DNA of 64,000 nucleotides, taken from assembly GCF_014529535.1 (NCBI RefSeq), contig NC_050735.1:2542001-2606000 (forward strand), read 5' to 3'. Made by a program: the position numbers and the translations under genes. This DNA is from Bradysia coprophila (taxonomy: Eukaryota > Arthropoda > Insecta > Diptera > Sciaridae). Below the pieces are notes generated by a model that did not search any database, had not been told where the DNA came from, and saw only the letters and a program-made list of their open reading frames with translations. Below, piece after piece: positions 38,301-48,589 of the stretch (positions are counted from its first letter, which is position 1; each line of letters starts with the position of its first letter).

Positions 38301-38778
38301 AACATCGAACGGTAGCGATCAAGTCGATTCAAGTGTACCTGCTCAAATGTACGGACCAGCCGCAACTATTCCATCGCTCATCACACCCATCCCAGACGAT
38401 TGGACCATTGAAACTGGTGAATTTTTGATGGTCCATGCCGTGTCGCAAACCCACATATCATCCGATTGCTTCTTCGCACCATCATCGGCTCTAAATGACG
38501 GCGTCATCTGGTTATGCATCATTCGCGGTGGGGCTAGTCGCAAGGAGCTGTTGAAATTCTTTCTGGGTATGAGTTCCGGTACACATTTACCGAACGTACC
38601 GAGCGATTACATTAGCATGATACCGGTGATGGCGTTCCGAATCGATCCGATAGTTGATTCGTCGGAGGAGAAATACGGCCATTTGACGGTGGATGGTGAA
38701 AAGGTCGAATATGGGCCGATTCAAGGTGAAATCTTTCCAAGCATTGCCAAGGTCATGGTACCAAATTTTTCGTTATAA
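26316..38778 (+). CDS. SPHK: Sphingosine kinase
   Basis: Phosphorylates sphingosine to sphingosine-1-phosphate with ATP, at the cytosol/membrane interface. Three coding exons, 26316-27214, 37692-37791 and 37855-38778, total 640 residues, similar to the two fly sphingosine kinases (about 640-660). The diacylglycerol-kinase-type catalytic core begins near residue 190 with VLILVNPKSGSGKA. It continues with VVVGGDGLYFEVINGM (the GGDG loop at about 253) and IIPCGSGNGLA (about 282-292), then FSFLSVGWGLISDIDIESE, RTYHGTVSYLPA and the C-terminal DGEKVEYGPIQGEIFP. The usual SGDGLxHE is GGDGLYFE here, with Phe where many members have His. The first 185 residues are a family-type N-terminal extension. 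The start is the first ATG after an in-frame TGA. The intron from 27215 to 37691 (10.5 kb) contains a whole gene on the other strand. I cannot tell whether it is the Sk1 or Sk2 type. Confidence 0.93.
29482..29715 (-). mobile_element. Probable LINE 3'-end fragment
   Basis: On the minus strand the segment ends AATAAAGAAACTGAAACTGA with the hexamer CTGAAA repeated, a tail type common in non-LTR retrotransposons. No open frame survives, so clade is unknown. Confidence 0.4.
29743..29886 (+). repeat. Copy 1 of a duplicated 140-bp segment
   Basis: It starts TAAGAAATTATTACT and ends at CACGTTTAGTGA. It matches 30120-30262 over its length with scattered differences. One frame in the second half reads YIRINRVKALPLADLFSRLV, which could be the end of a transposon or LINE frame, but I do not recognise it. 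Confidence 0.55.
30120..30262 (+). repeat. Copy 2 of a duplicated 140-bp segment
   Basis: A direct copy of 29743-29886 with about 15-20 percent differences by eye, in the same orientation and about 375 bp away. The parallel peptide is RLFHXXX-like in the old frame and TLPLADLFPRLVS in the better one. Confidence 0.5.
30920..31123. mobile_element. 204-bp MITE with CAGTCAGAGG ends (Tc1/mariner-like)
   Basis: The inverted ends read CAGTCAGAGGCAGTGAAATT and the inverse of CAGTCAGAGGTAGTGAAATT. TA precedes the left end and CA follows the right, close to a TA target duplication. An inner hairpin around CCGCTGACACGCGCGTGC separates the arms. A shorter relative is at 32884-33012. Confidence 0.7.
31914..31919 (-). 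promoter_or_regulatory. Poly(A) signal of the lipase maturation factor gene
   Basis: AATAAA on the minus strand, about 80 nt after the TAG stop at 32001-32003. Confidence 0.5.
32001..35792 (-). CDS. Lipase maturation factor (LMF) family protein, nested gene
   Basis: LMF proteins are multi-pass ER membrane proteins needed for folding of secreted dimeric lipases. Twelve exons: 35792-35669, 34919-34739, 34675-34457, 34394-34330, 34261-34083, 34018-33900, 33839-33751, 33677-33550, 33483-33400, 32847-32800, 32738-32552 and 32482-32001, total 1905 bp and 634 residues. An in-frame TAA lies just upstream of the ATG. Landmarks in order: LRGMSTIYLIAFVSFYYQSTGLFGNNGI, DSDYLLVEAGF, LAPLTR, FFATGAAKILSRCPHWWNFTALSHYFET, NIIMTGNFGFLNLM, INEYGTTFRRMRTERFEI, WTEYDFLYKPSN and VWTMSLAYRLLQGNPHVLALL. 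Two donors are GTTGG rather than GTAAG (after exons 3 and 11). The gene lies entirely in the 10.5-kb intron of sphingosine kinase, on the opposite strand. LMF1 versus LMF2 type is not resolved. Confidence 0.9.
32884..33012. mobile_element. 129-bp MITE with CAGTCAGAGG ends
   Basis: It lies in the 552-bp intron between LMF exons 9 and 10. The left end CAGTCAGAGGCAGTGAAATT is identical to the copy at 30920, while the right end has decayed to CAGCAAGAGACAATGAAATT (read inward). CA precedes it and TA follows it. The inner arms pair as GCTTCAGCTGTTTTTCAGCT / AGCTGAAGC. Confidence 0.7.
35060..35373. mobile_element. Decayed relative of the 2831-4579 hAT-like element
   Basis: Many CAGGTC / GACCTG motifs in both orientations are followed by a right end CCGAGCTTTA, one base off the CCGAGCCTTA end of the complete copy. 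The left end is not clear. It lies in the first intron of the LMF gene. Confidence 0.6.
35800..37690. other. Sphingosine kinase intron, part after the nested gene
   Basis: It should hold the LMF promoter close to 35800. Apart from the 50-bp tandem repeat listed separately, I see no gene or element with clear ends. Confidence 0.45.
36999..37240. repeat. Degenerate 50-bp tandem repeat, about 5 units
   Basis: The unit core CGTAAAAGNATNNNTTCCCT followed by AGGATCGAACAA recurs near 37001, 37053, 37100, 37151 and 37202. Units differ at many positions, so the array is old. Confidence 0.7.
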
Positions 38779-39343
38779 TAGTGAATGTGTCCGCAGTGAA
38801 GAGAAAGCAAGAAACGATTACGATCTAAGCTCTTTGTTAATCTAATCTAATGGTAGGAACTATGTTTTGTGTGTTTGTCGTGTTTGGTCATCGTCAATTA
38901 GCTGCATTGGGAGGAATAATTGAACAAGAGATAGTTTTAAGACTAAGTAGTATAACATATTGTTAACTGAGATTATTCTAATTAAAAAGTGAATGTTAGG
39001 AATGTTGAAAATGAAAATTATTATTTCAGATTAATATATCTCCGGTTAAATTAACTGCAATGGTTTTTTCTTCGTCACTACATACAAATGATTCTAAACA
39101 TTATTTTTTTGTTACACGTGTGCTACACACAATTACGTCGATTTTATTGGGACAATTTTTTTTTTAGTTTCCTTAATTTGTTATGTTTTTTCTTTGTTAA
39201 AAATGAATTAGAATTTTATTTAACATTTTTTCCATTGTACCACTGTTTAACTTGAATTTTGTCACAAAATTGAATTGTTAATGGAGAACAAAACAAAACT
39301 TTGCATTTGAACATTAAAAGTACTAATTTACCACTGATTTGCA

Positions 39344-39349
39344 AATAAA
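39344..39349 (+). promoter_or_regulatory. Candidate poly(A) signal of sphingosine kinase
   Basis: AATAAA about 565 nt after the TAA at 38776-38778, within AT-rich sequence consistent with a 3' UTR. Other AT-rich hexamers lie closer, so the true site is uncertain. Confidence 0.35.
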
Positions 39350-39589
39350 TTGTCTTTCATTTTACTCTGGATACTCCAAGACGAGACCGAATGGGAATTA
39401 ATCATAGAGTAGACTTTAGATTTAGCAAAATCCGCTGACACCGTTGTCCGATTTGACAATATAATGCTCGAAAGTCTCGGGTCACAAACAAATTCATGTA
39501 GCTGCTATATGTACGAGGGGCAAACTACTTTGAAAAATGAAGTACCACAACCATCACTATCCGTGACTTTCTGTCATTTGAAATATATT

Positions 39590-39800
39590 TTGGTCAGGTC
39601 CAGGTTCACTAAAAATAGACAGATTTTTGAAAATCTGTTTATTTTGGATAAATTCTGGTAGCTCAACGCATGGTACACTAAAAAAGATTTGTCAAAAAAT
39701 CTCTCGACAATAAGTTGTGAGTCGATCGAAATCAATCAAATTTTCAAAGTATAATCTCTCTACTATCTAAAACAAGCTAATTTATTTTAAAATGTAACTT
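39590..39800. repeat. Fragment of a 70-bp repeat family
   Basis: It contains AAAAATAGACAGATTTTTGA and GGATAAATTCTGG, then TAACTTCGACAATAA. The same blocks recur at 41130-41250 (second half only) and in tandem at 42340-42605. Confidence 0.6.
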
Positions 39801-39816
39801 CGACAATAACTTAGTT

Positions 39817-39925
39817 TTGGTTGTATTTGTTTGACCAGCTCTGAGAAAAGTGAGCAGTTAAATTTTAACGAAATTTCAAATAAACTGCTCAGTTTTCTCA
39901 GAGCTGGTCAAACTGCTACAACCAA
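39817..39925. mobile_element. 109-bp hairpin MITE (TTGGTTGTA ends)
   Basis: Nearly perfect arms of about 45 bp share TTTGACCAGCTCTGAGAAAA and its inverse. I did not find a target duplication. Confidence 0.6.
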
Positions 39926-39929
39926 ATCT

Positions 39930-41750
39930 ATTTTATGTTGAAAGCTAACACACTTGTGCTCCTTATTGCGGTTCTTCATTTTGAAAGATTAGTTTAATCT
40001 ATTGTTTAAAAAACGCAGGACATGTAGGACATTTTTTGAGATACATGAAAAAAAGCAGGAATTCTAATTAAGGTTCAAATTCACTTCCCTTAGTCGATTC
40101 ACATTTGTCTGCGGTTAAGTTTAAACTCGAAAAAAAAAAATCGGTTAAATAGATCCAGAGACGAGGGAGAAACCACTGGCCGAAAGGGTGACAAATCAAT
40201 GTCTAATTCCTTTCAATTCCTTCAATTACCGAATGAATTCCGCTTTGGAGGATTTGCACTTTTATTCATATTATTTTTCATAATTCCTATAAATTTCTAA
40301 TAATTCCATGATATTTTCTGTTTCTTTTTGTTACTCACTGTCTACCTTTTCTTTACTTTGTTCCGATAATTTTCTAAGATTTCCTTCACATTTAAAGAGA
40401 AACTGCACGAAACCCGTCGAAATTACTGCAGTTTCGTAGCTGCCGAAGTATCCTGTAACTAATAAGAATTGAAGAAATGTAGATGTAGAAGAAATTGATA
40501 GCAATTGATGGAATTACAAGGAATTGGAGGAATTATAAGGAATTGAAATTAAATGAAAGGAAACAATCAGTGAATGAACTGTATTTTACAAACCGAATAG
40601 CCAAGACTGGAAACCTGCAGCGACTGAGAAGATCAAGTTTTTTGAGGCATTCGCTTAGTTCTTTCGTTCACCATACTTATCCGTATTTCCTTTCATTTAC
40701 GTTCAATTTTTCATATTTCCAGTCAATTCCTTCTAATTCCTTCAATTTGTAGTATATTTCCTTCAATTCCTATTAATTACCGGATGTTTCGGCAATTCTT
40801 TCGAGGGTGTGTAATCAATTATAATGATCTAAAAAGTGTCATTAGATCAGCAAGTAAAGTGTCTTGAGCTCGGTCTTGAGTCTTGACGATTCTATGATAA
40901 TATTATAGTGTTTCTGGTGTGGTGTATTTTTCCAACTGTGTTCTACATCATTTTTCCTATTTTACTATTGTATCAGTAACAATTAAGCAAATTTTCAACT
41001 TCTACACTATGAGCTTGTTGGTATTATAGAAATGCCGTGCAGCGAATTTTTTTTGCATTGAATCAACATCCCATGAATTTCCATGCAAAGTATGTCCTGG
41101 ACCATGGTCCAATTGGTCTCTATGAAGAAGTGCCACTCGATCTAAATCAAGCAAATTTTCAAAGTGTAATCTCTTCTCTAACTAATTTAGTGAGCTTGCT
41201 AATTTAGTTGAAAATGCAATTTCGACAATATGTTGTGAATCAATCCAGATCAAGCACTAAAACTAGGTCCCACCTGTTGGGTGGGTCAAATCCCTTGACT
41301 GTCTGATCCTGAATTTCTTAATAGATGTTGTATTGGTAATGATTTATTGGTTGATTAAGAAGAACTACTAGAACGGTCTAAATCTCTCCATAATAATTTA
41401 ATTCTGTTTTTACTGAAAATCTTTGTAAAGTCTTGAGACGTTATAAAACGATACTAATTTTTGATTCACAACTTCATTTTCTGTTACTGGACTGGTTTTA
41501 TGCTCATATTGCACCGTTATTGTCTATAAAATGATGAATGCCTTCAATAAAAATTAAATTTGTGTGTGAAACTTCACACTCGTTAATTTTTAGTGGTTTA
41601 AACGCTTATGTTATTCACTTGAAATGTGGCGAATCCTGACATTTTGCAAAACCCTAAATGTCAGCCCCAAGATAAAATAAAATAAACAGAAAAAATGATT
41701 AAAAATCCGTTTAGCAACAGCAGCTACATCGATAGACGAATATAATGTAT
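39930..41750. other. Gene-free stretch with low-complexity sequence
   Basis: Around 40200-40800 the motif CAATTCCTT / AAGGAATTG recurs many times in both orientations, a simple degenerate repeat. No coding region is recognised. Confidence 0.45.
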
Positions 41751-41754
41751 CCTG

Positions 41755-42290
41755 AAACCTAACCTCAGGAATTCTGTGCTTTATCAAACTTTTTTTTTAA
41801 ATCGGTTCAAAATAACCCCAGTTATGGTGTGAACAAAGAGCAGAAAAGGCTTCTTTCGAGAACTACCACCAGATGGTTGAACCGATACCACCCATTTTCG
41901 AACTTGACCTGAGGATTTCAATACTTCGTCGAATAAAACAAAGTTTTTGAAAATCGGTTGAACTTTGCGCCAGTTATCGTGTTAACAAAGAGCAGAAAAG
42001 GCGTCTTCTGAGAACTACTTCCAGATGGTTGAACCGATACCACCCATTTTCGAACTTGACCTGAGGATTTCAATGCTTCATCAAATAAAAAAAAATGAAA
42101 ATCCGTTGAGATTTACTCAAGTTATCGTGTTAACAAAGAGCAGAAAAGGCTTCTTCTGATAACTACTAACAGATGGTTGAACCGATTCCACCCATTTTCG
42201 AACTTGATCTGAGGATTCAATACTTCGTCGAATAAAAAAGAGTTTTTGAAAATCGGTTGAGATTTACTTAAGTTATCGTGAACGTGTTAT
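41755..42290 (-). repeat. About 150-bp tandem array, 4 units
   Basis: Repeated blocks include CCCATTTTCGAACTTGACCT, GTTAACAAAGAGCAGAAAAG and AACTACTACCAGATGGTTGA, with periods of 152 and 148 bp between the last three units. The first unit is the most diverged. Read on the minus strand, units carry TTGAGTAAATCTCAACCGAT and AGGTCAAGTTCGAAAATGGG, which match blocks of the repeat at 49928-50835. Confidence 0.8.
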
Positions 42291-42339
42291 GTACGGTGTA
42301 TTTTCTTTTGTAAAACCCATGACTTACATTCAAGGGAAC

Positions 42340-42605
42340 AAGCTAATTTATTTGAAAATGTAACTTCGACAATAAGCTGTCTATTTTGGATAAATTATGA
42401 TAGCTCAATCAAAATCTTCCTTCTTTGGATAAATTCTGGTGGCTCAAGGTTCACAAGTTCACTAATCTGTCTCTTTTGGATAAATGTTGGTGGCTTAAGT
42501 TATGGTTCACTAAAAATAGACAGATTTTTGATAATCTGTTTATTTTGGATAAATTCTGGTGGCTCAAGGCATGGTTCACTGAAAATAGACAGATTTTTGA
42601 AAAAG
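42340..42605. repeat. 70-bp tandem repeat (GGATAAATTCTGGTGGCTCA)
   Basis: At least four partial units share TTTTGGATAAATTCTGGTGG, CATGGTTCACTAAAAATAGA and CAGATTTTTGA. They belong to the same family as 39590-39800. Confidence 0.7.
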
Positions 42606-42659
42606 AAGTGAACTATCTTCCTATATTTTCAAATATGCTCGCTTACTGCTTTTGAAGTG

Positions 42660-45600
42660 GAACCACACTGCACAAACGCAACGGGAAGATATCTCCCCAT
42701 TTTTTAGTTTGAGAAAGAAAATGGAACTATTGTAACGTCGGTAAGTAGTGAGTGGACAACAAATCGTCAACCGCATACTTTTCTAAAATTCGTTCTTTCA
42801 CACGTGGTTTCTAAAACGATCAACCGCTATATCCACACCTTTCATGTCAAACTGCCATATTCTCTCACCTATCACACACTAATTGCATGTATTTCCTATG
42901 TTGTGTTATCATTTTAGTGAACATAATTCATCTCCCACACCCCAACCAGGTTGTTGTAAACCATTTGCTCCCTTAAAAAAATTAAATATTGTTTGTAATA
43001 TGAATTAACATTTTCCTTGAATTTAGATTTATTCGTGTATTATGATACGAGTATGCGATACACGATACATATAATAACCCTCTTTTATTAAATAAAAATG
43101 TTTTTTTTTCGCTGTGTAGCACATAGGTTACCATACATGAATTTCAGAAACATTTAGTTCAAGATTCTTATCGTGAAAAAATACATAATTTTATTCCTCT
43201 AAAAATCTATCTCAAGCGGTCAATCGGTGTTTTCAAATTAACATAAAATACTTCAGTGTACTATACGTACACGGTAGTTATAACATGGAAACCTACAAAT
43301 ATTTCGGGTCAATAAATTTTATTTGATTAAAATATTTATAATGTAATATACTCTTGAAAAAAAGGTTTTGTAATTCAGTCATTACACCCAGGTTATTATT
43401 TATTTTTGCTGGTTTGCGGTTGTAAAACTTGGAGATATAAATATCCCGAGATAGTAAAAATAATTGAATTTGTACAAAGAAGACTACGGAGACCGAATTT
43501 CAGATTAGGTGGTAGTTGTAGTTCCATTAAATATCTTCCAGAGTCGGCTTGTCATCTGTTGTCAAAAATAAGCAATGATTCCGATGTCCACAAAATGCAT
43601 GTTAAAATTGATGAAGTAAAAGATTGTGTATGAAACACTGAAAACAATAGACCTAACAGATTTAATAGTAGTGTCTTTATAGCAAATTTATCAAGTCTTC
43701 CGCTCAGATCAACGCTATGAACGCGATTTGTTCGATCTCTGAGTTCAAAGGTCAACCTCACGTAGATTCTGCTAAAGATATGCTCATCCTTGATGAATGC
43801 ATTTCTTATGATAAATCATTTAACCCTCCCCTTGTCGGAAAATCAAGCAATGTCCGTCCATAAACTTTTTGTTTCTTTCAAAGTCAAAATGAAATTCATT
43901 TCTGATAAACGGCAATTTGTCTTTACACAATAGACAACCTTACTGATGAATGAATAATGTTCTTTGATTGGTGTAGCGAAAAAAATCATTCTATTGTAAC
44001 GACAGCACTAATTGCTAAAGTTATAAAGAGAAGCATGAATTTTAACTAAGGTAAAAAATTGTCAACACAGATGGCCACTTGAATGAACATGCACAATTGA
44101 GTTTCCATCGTATTTATTGAGGATGCAAAAGAATGGACTTGTTGTGGAAAGCGGGGTAACGATTGACAAAGAATGGATGTAAACTTTTGTATGCTATTTG
44201 GATGTGGGCTTTTTCAAAATGAGGAATGTAAAATAGTTGTCCCGATGCCACTTAAATAACTTTCAAAGTTGTTATGCGTCTCAGTAGCGTCAATTTCACT
44301 AATATTTGACCTAAAGATTTAATTTTGTTTGGTGAACGATTACCAACCATTTACATAGTAACTTACTTCCATAAGTAACAAGAAGTTTTTAGTTGAAACT
44401 TCTCGAGTATTTCCACGTTTTGAGAGTTCGCTACAACTAATTAACAGCCTTTAGTCGTCTAGAGCAAAAAGGTCTTTGCAGCTACGAGGTCCGCACTGAA
44501 ACATATCTTCCAGAAAAAGAATTCTTCGATATTAACGATATTATCAAAATTATATTCAATCATAATGGAGGGAGTGTCCCATTGTTGATTCCATAGATTT
44601 GCAAAACTTAGTTTACTTTCAGTGGCATAAAAAGCATGAAATATCGATACACAAAACAACGGTTCCACGAAAGAGTTCTCCACAAATACGTAAAATATGA
44701 GTGGGGAACTTACTACATTAATCACTGCAATAAATTAAAATAAGGATCATCATGCATTATAAACCGTTTTTAAATGTTGATGGAAAAGCATAGATAACCC
44801 ACAACAAAACCCATTAATTCAACCAATTTTAGATAGATTTATTGAGCAAAATAATAGACCAGGTGTATCAGTGGCTACATAGGGGAATAAACAACAGTTA
44901 ATTCAATGCGTTATGAGTTGCAACTTATAAAGCATTGTTTATGAATTTTTTCTTTTAAGTTTTCGATCTGTAATCTTACTGGAGAATAGTAGACTTTTAG
45001 GAGAAATTTCTCGGGTGTTCTGAAAACATGATTTCGGAGATCTGCCAAAGCTAATTGGAGTCTTATTAAATCATAGCAACAATTATTAGGTATCCGCTGA
45101 TGCTTATTGAGTGTTCGGTTAGCTGCATTGCCTTACTACAACGTGCTAAGGTCCGACGGACTGTTACTGAAGCCTAGCAGAGGATTATTAGAGCTCAGCG
45201 AAGGTTTGTTTAAGCTCAGCTGAGAATTATTCGACCTCAGCCGATATTTTTATTCAAACAGTTGGCACTCAGCGAAGTCTTGTTAGCTTACTAAAGAAGT
45301 GGGAGAGGTTACAATTTTAATAAATGTCTACCATCGTTGAAGTGTCGGACACTATTTTGAATGAAAATATTGTACCGCCGAAGTGAACACAGCAAACATT
45401 CATTCTAGTACTTATAATAGCGGAGTGTCATAGTTGTGTCGAAATCCTCGTAGGTAATGAGCAGCAATTGTAAATTAAAGATTGGTATATCGGAATTGCT
45501 CAAGTTTCATTTAATGGTCACCAAATATTTCGACTGTAATTCACAGTCATTATCAATGGTTGTTGACTGGAATTAACAAAAATTTTAATTACAAAAGTTG

Positions 45601-47130
45601 TCCCAAACTTACATAAACATCATCATCATACCCTATGTGTTAAACAATTACATTGTCTTCGTCATAGTACGTTCTCATTCTAATTCTGACTTTTACGTGT
45701 GTGTTCATTCTGAAATCAATTATGGCGGTTGATTAAAAACAATAATCTATGAATCGTTCAATTGCATACATCTTGAATTATCTCACTAATTACATCGGGT
45801 TCAACATTTCAACTAAGCATGGACACACACTAAAATAACTTATGAGACTTGTACTTTTAGATTAAAGTTTATAAAAAGAATTATTAAAAACACGGTCGTT
45901 TAGTCAAATTAATTATCACAGGCAGGAATGTTCAGAAATGTTTTTCCATCGAGTAAAAGGTGTTTTAGTGTTCAAATATGCCTTTGCGACCTAAAGAGAC
46001 TATGCCCGAATATAATGGAAAGCATAATAGGTGAGTTTCGTTGAATTTTTTTGGTGAATTTTTGTTATAGAATTTTCCATACATTTTCTGAAAACTGTCC
46101 TGTCATTTCCCTTAACTTAATTTAACTCATTTAACTCTTGGGTGTTAGAGAGAAGACTGAATATTTGAGATCCGAGTTAGGCTTTTTTCCGTCTAACAAC
46201 AGGTGAGATTTTAAAATCTTTTTTGGCAATATAAGTTAAGACAAACGATGTAATAGAATTTGTATCAACTGTGAACACTCAAATAATGAAAATATCTGTC
46301 GAATATCAGATTTAATCATATCAAAAACAAACAAGACCTCTCTTGTGTGAGTGTGTATGTCTAAATCCTGCAAATATTGTGGAACAACATAATAACATAA
46401 TTTATAAGCCCCCTTTAAATCAATAAATACAAAATACTTCAGAAAAAAAAACATCCATAAAAAAGACTGAATTGTCACGTGACATCCGGTATGTATATGG
46501 CTAGAAATATATATAACGTGACACGCGTCACGACGGTTCATTTAAGTGGCATTGTTAAAATCGGTTATTTATGAATGATACCAACGATATTCATTGGTAT
46601 ACGTATGTAAAATTTACAATATATTTCAGTTTTCCCTTGTTATGCGGTTGCAATTCCTGTGATTATATGTATGATTTTCCTTTTGATGCTTAATAATTAT
46701 CTCGTCTCATGAGTCTGTAGACTCTAGTGTACAAACCGTTGCCGATTTCATTGTGTTATGCAAATATTCAATTTTAGTTTTAAAGTTTTATGATGGATTG
46801 AATGTCGGATCCTTACTTCGACATTTATCACAGCAACTATATTTACCTTTGTTTACAAAATCCTTATTTTGCCCACTATGAAGCGTTGTGAAAATGGCGT
46901 TTTGTTTAGTAAATAACCATTTTCTCCTCTAAACTGGCGGGTTCTGCCATATTGGGTGAGAAAATGTGATCACTAAAACACTTCCTCAAAGTGTACAACA
47001 GGAATAGACCGGCTAAAGCCTGGTGAGGTCTTTTTTTCTTTTTCTCGATTTTTTCTGGAGGCAAGCAGGAAGAATAGTATCATTAGTCGTTATCCAGATG
47101 TTGAACAATAAACATCTCCACCAACTTTCA
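42660..47130. other. Gene-free AT-rich stretch
   Basis: I find no gene, hairpin element with clear ends or tandem array. The few open frames (for example 44459-44725 and 46236-46541, both minus) have no recognisable domain and AT-driven composition. A string of CTCAGC / GCTGAG motifs lies near 45190-45270. Confidence 0.4.
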
Positions 47131-47375
47131 CCAATTTAGTATAGTCAACTACCACATTATCGAATTATAAATAGGCAAGCAGCCTAAATAATTTCATCAG
47201 TCGGTGTGCACTGTGCAGCTCTCAAACAATAAACATCTCTTCCACATCTCTATCAGCATGGTCGTCAACTACCAGTTTGGTAGTCAATTACCAAAAATTA
47301 AGCTTTAAATAGGCGAGCATGTGATTTTGTCACTCGTCGTGTAGTTCTCAAATAGCAAACATCTCTTCTCCGAAA

Positions 47376-48160
47376 ATTACGCTTGGTAGTCAATTATAGC
47401 CTTGGTAGTTATCTACCAACTACCAAACTTTCGAATTGCAATTTTAACTCTGAGCTATCAGTTATCAGATAACAAACAATTATTATTTGCCTGGTGTTGA
47501 TATGCTCATGGTGGCTTTGCAATTTTGAAGGTCAATCCAGCTCGCAACTACCATAACTACCAAAACTACCGACTACCAAATTTTCTGTCTATAAATAGGC
47601 TAGCAAGTAGAATCATTTCGTCAGTCAGTGCTTAGTTCTTCAACAGTAAACATCTCTGTCGAAAATTACGTTTGGTAGTCAATAATAATCTTGGTAGTCA
47701 GCTACCAACTACCAAATTTTCGAATTGCAATGTTAACCGTGACGGGGCATGTGGCTAGGATGAATGATGACCGAACTGCCAAGAAAGCCCTCGACAGGAA
47801 ATTTGAAGGACGTGGACCGAGAGTGCGACCACGGAAGATGTGGATAGACTGTGTGGTCGAAGATACTAGATCATTGGGGGTCTCGGATTGGAAAAGTCTG
47901 GCCGAGGACAGGAACGAGTGGAGGAAGTTAGAAGAGTCAGCCAAAACCCGCTTGGGTTGACAAAGACTGCTAAGGAAGTCAGTAATGTTAACTGTGAGCT
48001 ATCGGTTATCAGATAACAGATAATTATTACTTGCCTGGTGTTGATTTGCTCATAGCGGCTTTGCGATTTGGAATATCAATCCAGCTACCAAAACTACTGA
48101 CTTCCAAAACTACCAACTACCGACTGAGAGCTACCAAATTTGTGGAACAGGCAGACAGAC
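47376..48160. repeat. Tandem duplication of a TAGTCAACTACCAAA-rich unit
   Basis: Two units of about 290 bp share GAAAATTACG.TTGGTAGTCA, TTCGAATTGCAAT.TTAAC, GAGCTATC.GTTATCAGATAA and TTGCCTGGTGTTGAT. The second (from about 47666) is interrupted by the LINE fragment at 47738-47983. The short motif GGTAGT / ACTACC recurs dozens of times from about 47150 onward. Confidence 0.75.
47738..47983 (+). mobile_element. 5'-truncated LINE fragment (C terminus of a reverse transcriptase ORF)
   Basis: The insert is bounded by an exact 9-bp duplication, AATGTTAAC (47729-47737 and 47984-47992). One frame reads GHVARMNDDRTAKKALD, then RGPRVRPRKMWIDCVVEDT and SDWKSLAEDRNEWRKLEES, ending KTRLG and a stop. This is the well-known C-terminal segment of many non-LTR retrotransposon ORF2 proteins (GHVxRM..R.GRPR..W.DDV..D......W..LAxDR..W). 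The frame is intact over 73 residues, which suggests a recent insertion. There is no poly(A) tail after the short 3' segment. Confidence 0.8.
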
Positions 48161-48417
48161 AGACAAAGCGGCCATAATAGGGTATTTTTTCTAGAAGAAA
48201 AAAAAACCTAAAAATGCGGATATTCGCAAAACTCAAACATGGAAAACGTTGTGTTCACTTTCGGTGAGAAATAGGAAATTTCTCCTTGAACGAATGTCAG
48301 CCCTAGCTTTTCTCTGCCCGCAAACTCTTGGCGAAATTTCATATTTTCTCCGCTTGGTTAACAAATAACTATAGCACATTATAGCCAATATTTTTTTTCT
48401 CTTTTCGTCATGATAAT

Positions 48418-48574
48418 CAATGAAAGTGTAAAACAGGTATGGTCTATTGTCCGCCCGGAGGACATAAACATTTGATTTTCGTACTTAAACGCACTCATTT
48501 TCATATTATTTTGACATAAAATGTGAGTGCGTTTAAGACGAATTCGCCGATCGACCTGTTCTAGACTTTCATTG
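48418..48574. mobile_element. 157-bp hAT-type MITE (CAATGAA family)
   Basis: Inverted ends begin CAATGAAAGT, and an exact 8-bp duplication ATGATAAT flanks the element (48410-48417 and 48575-48582). The inner arms pair as TTAAACGCACTCA / TGAGTGCGTTTAA. It is the same family as 14360-14534. Confidence 0.87.
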
Positions 48575-48589
48575 ATGATAATAAATTTG

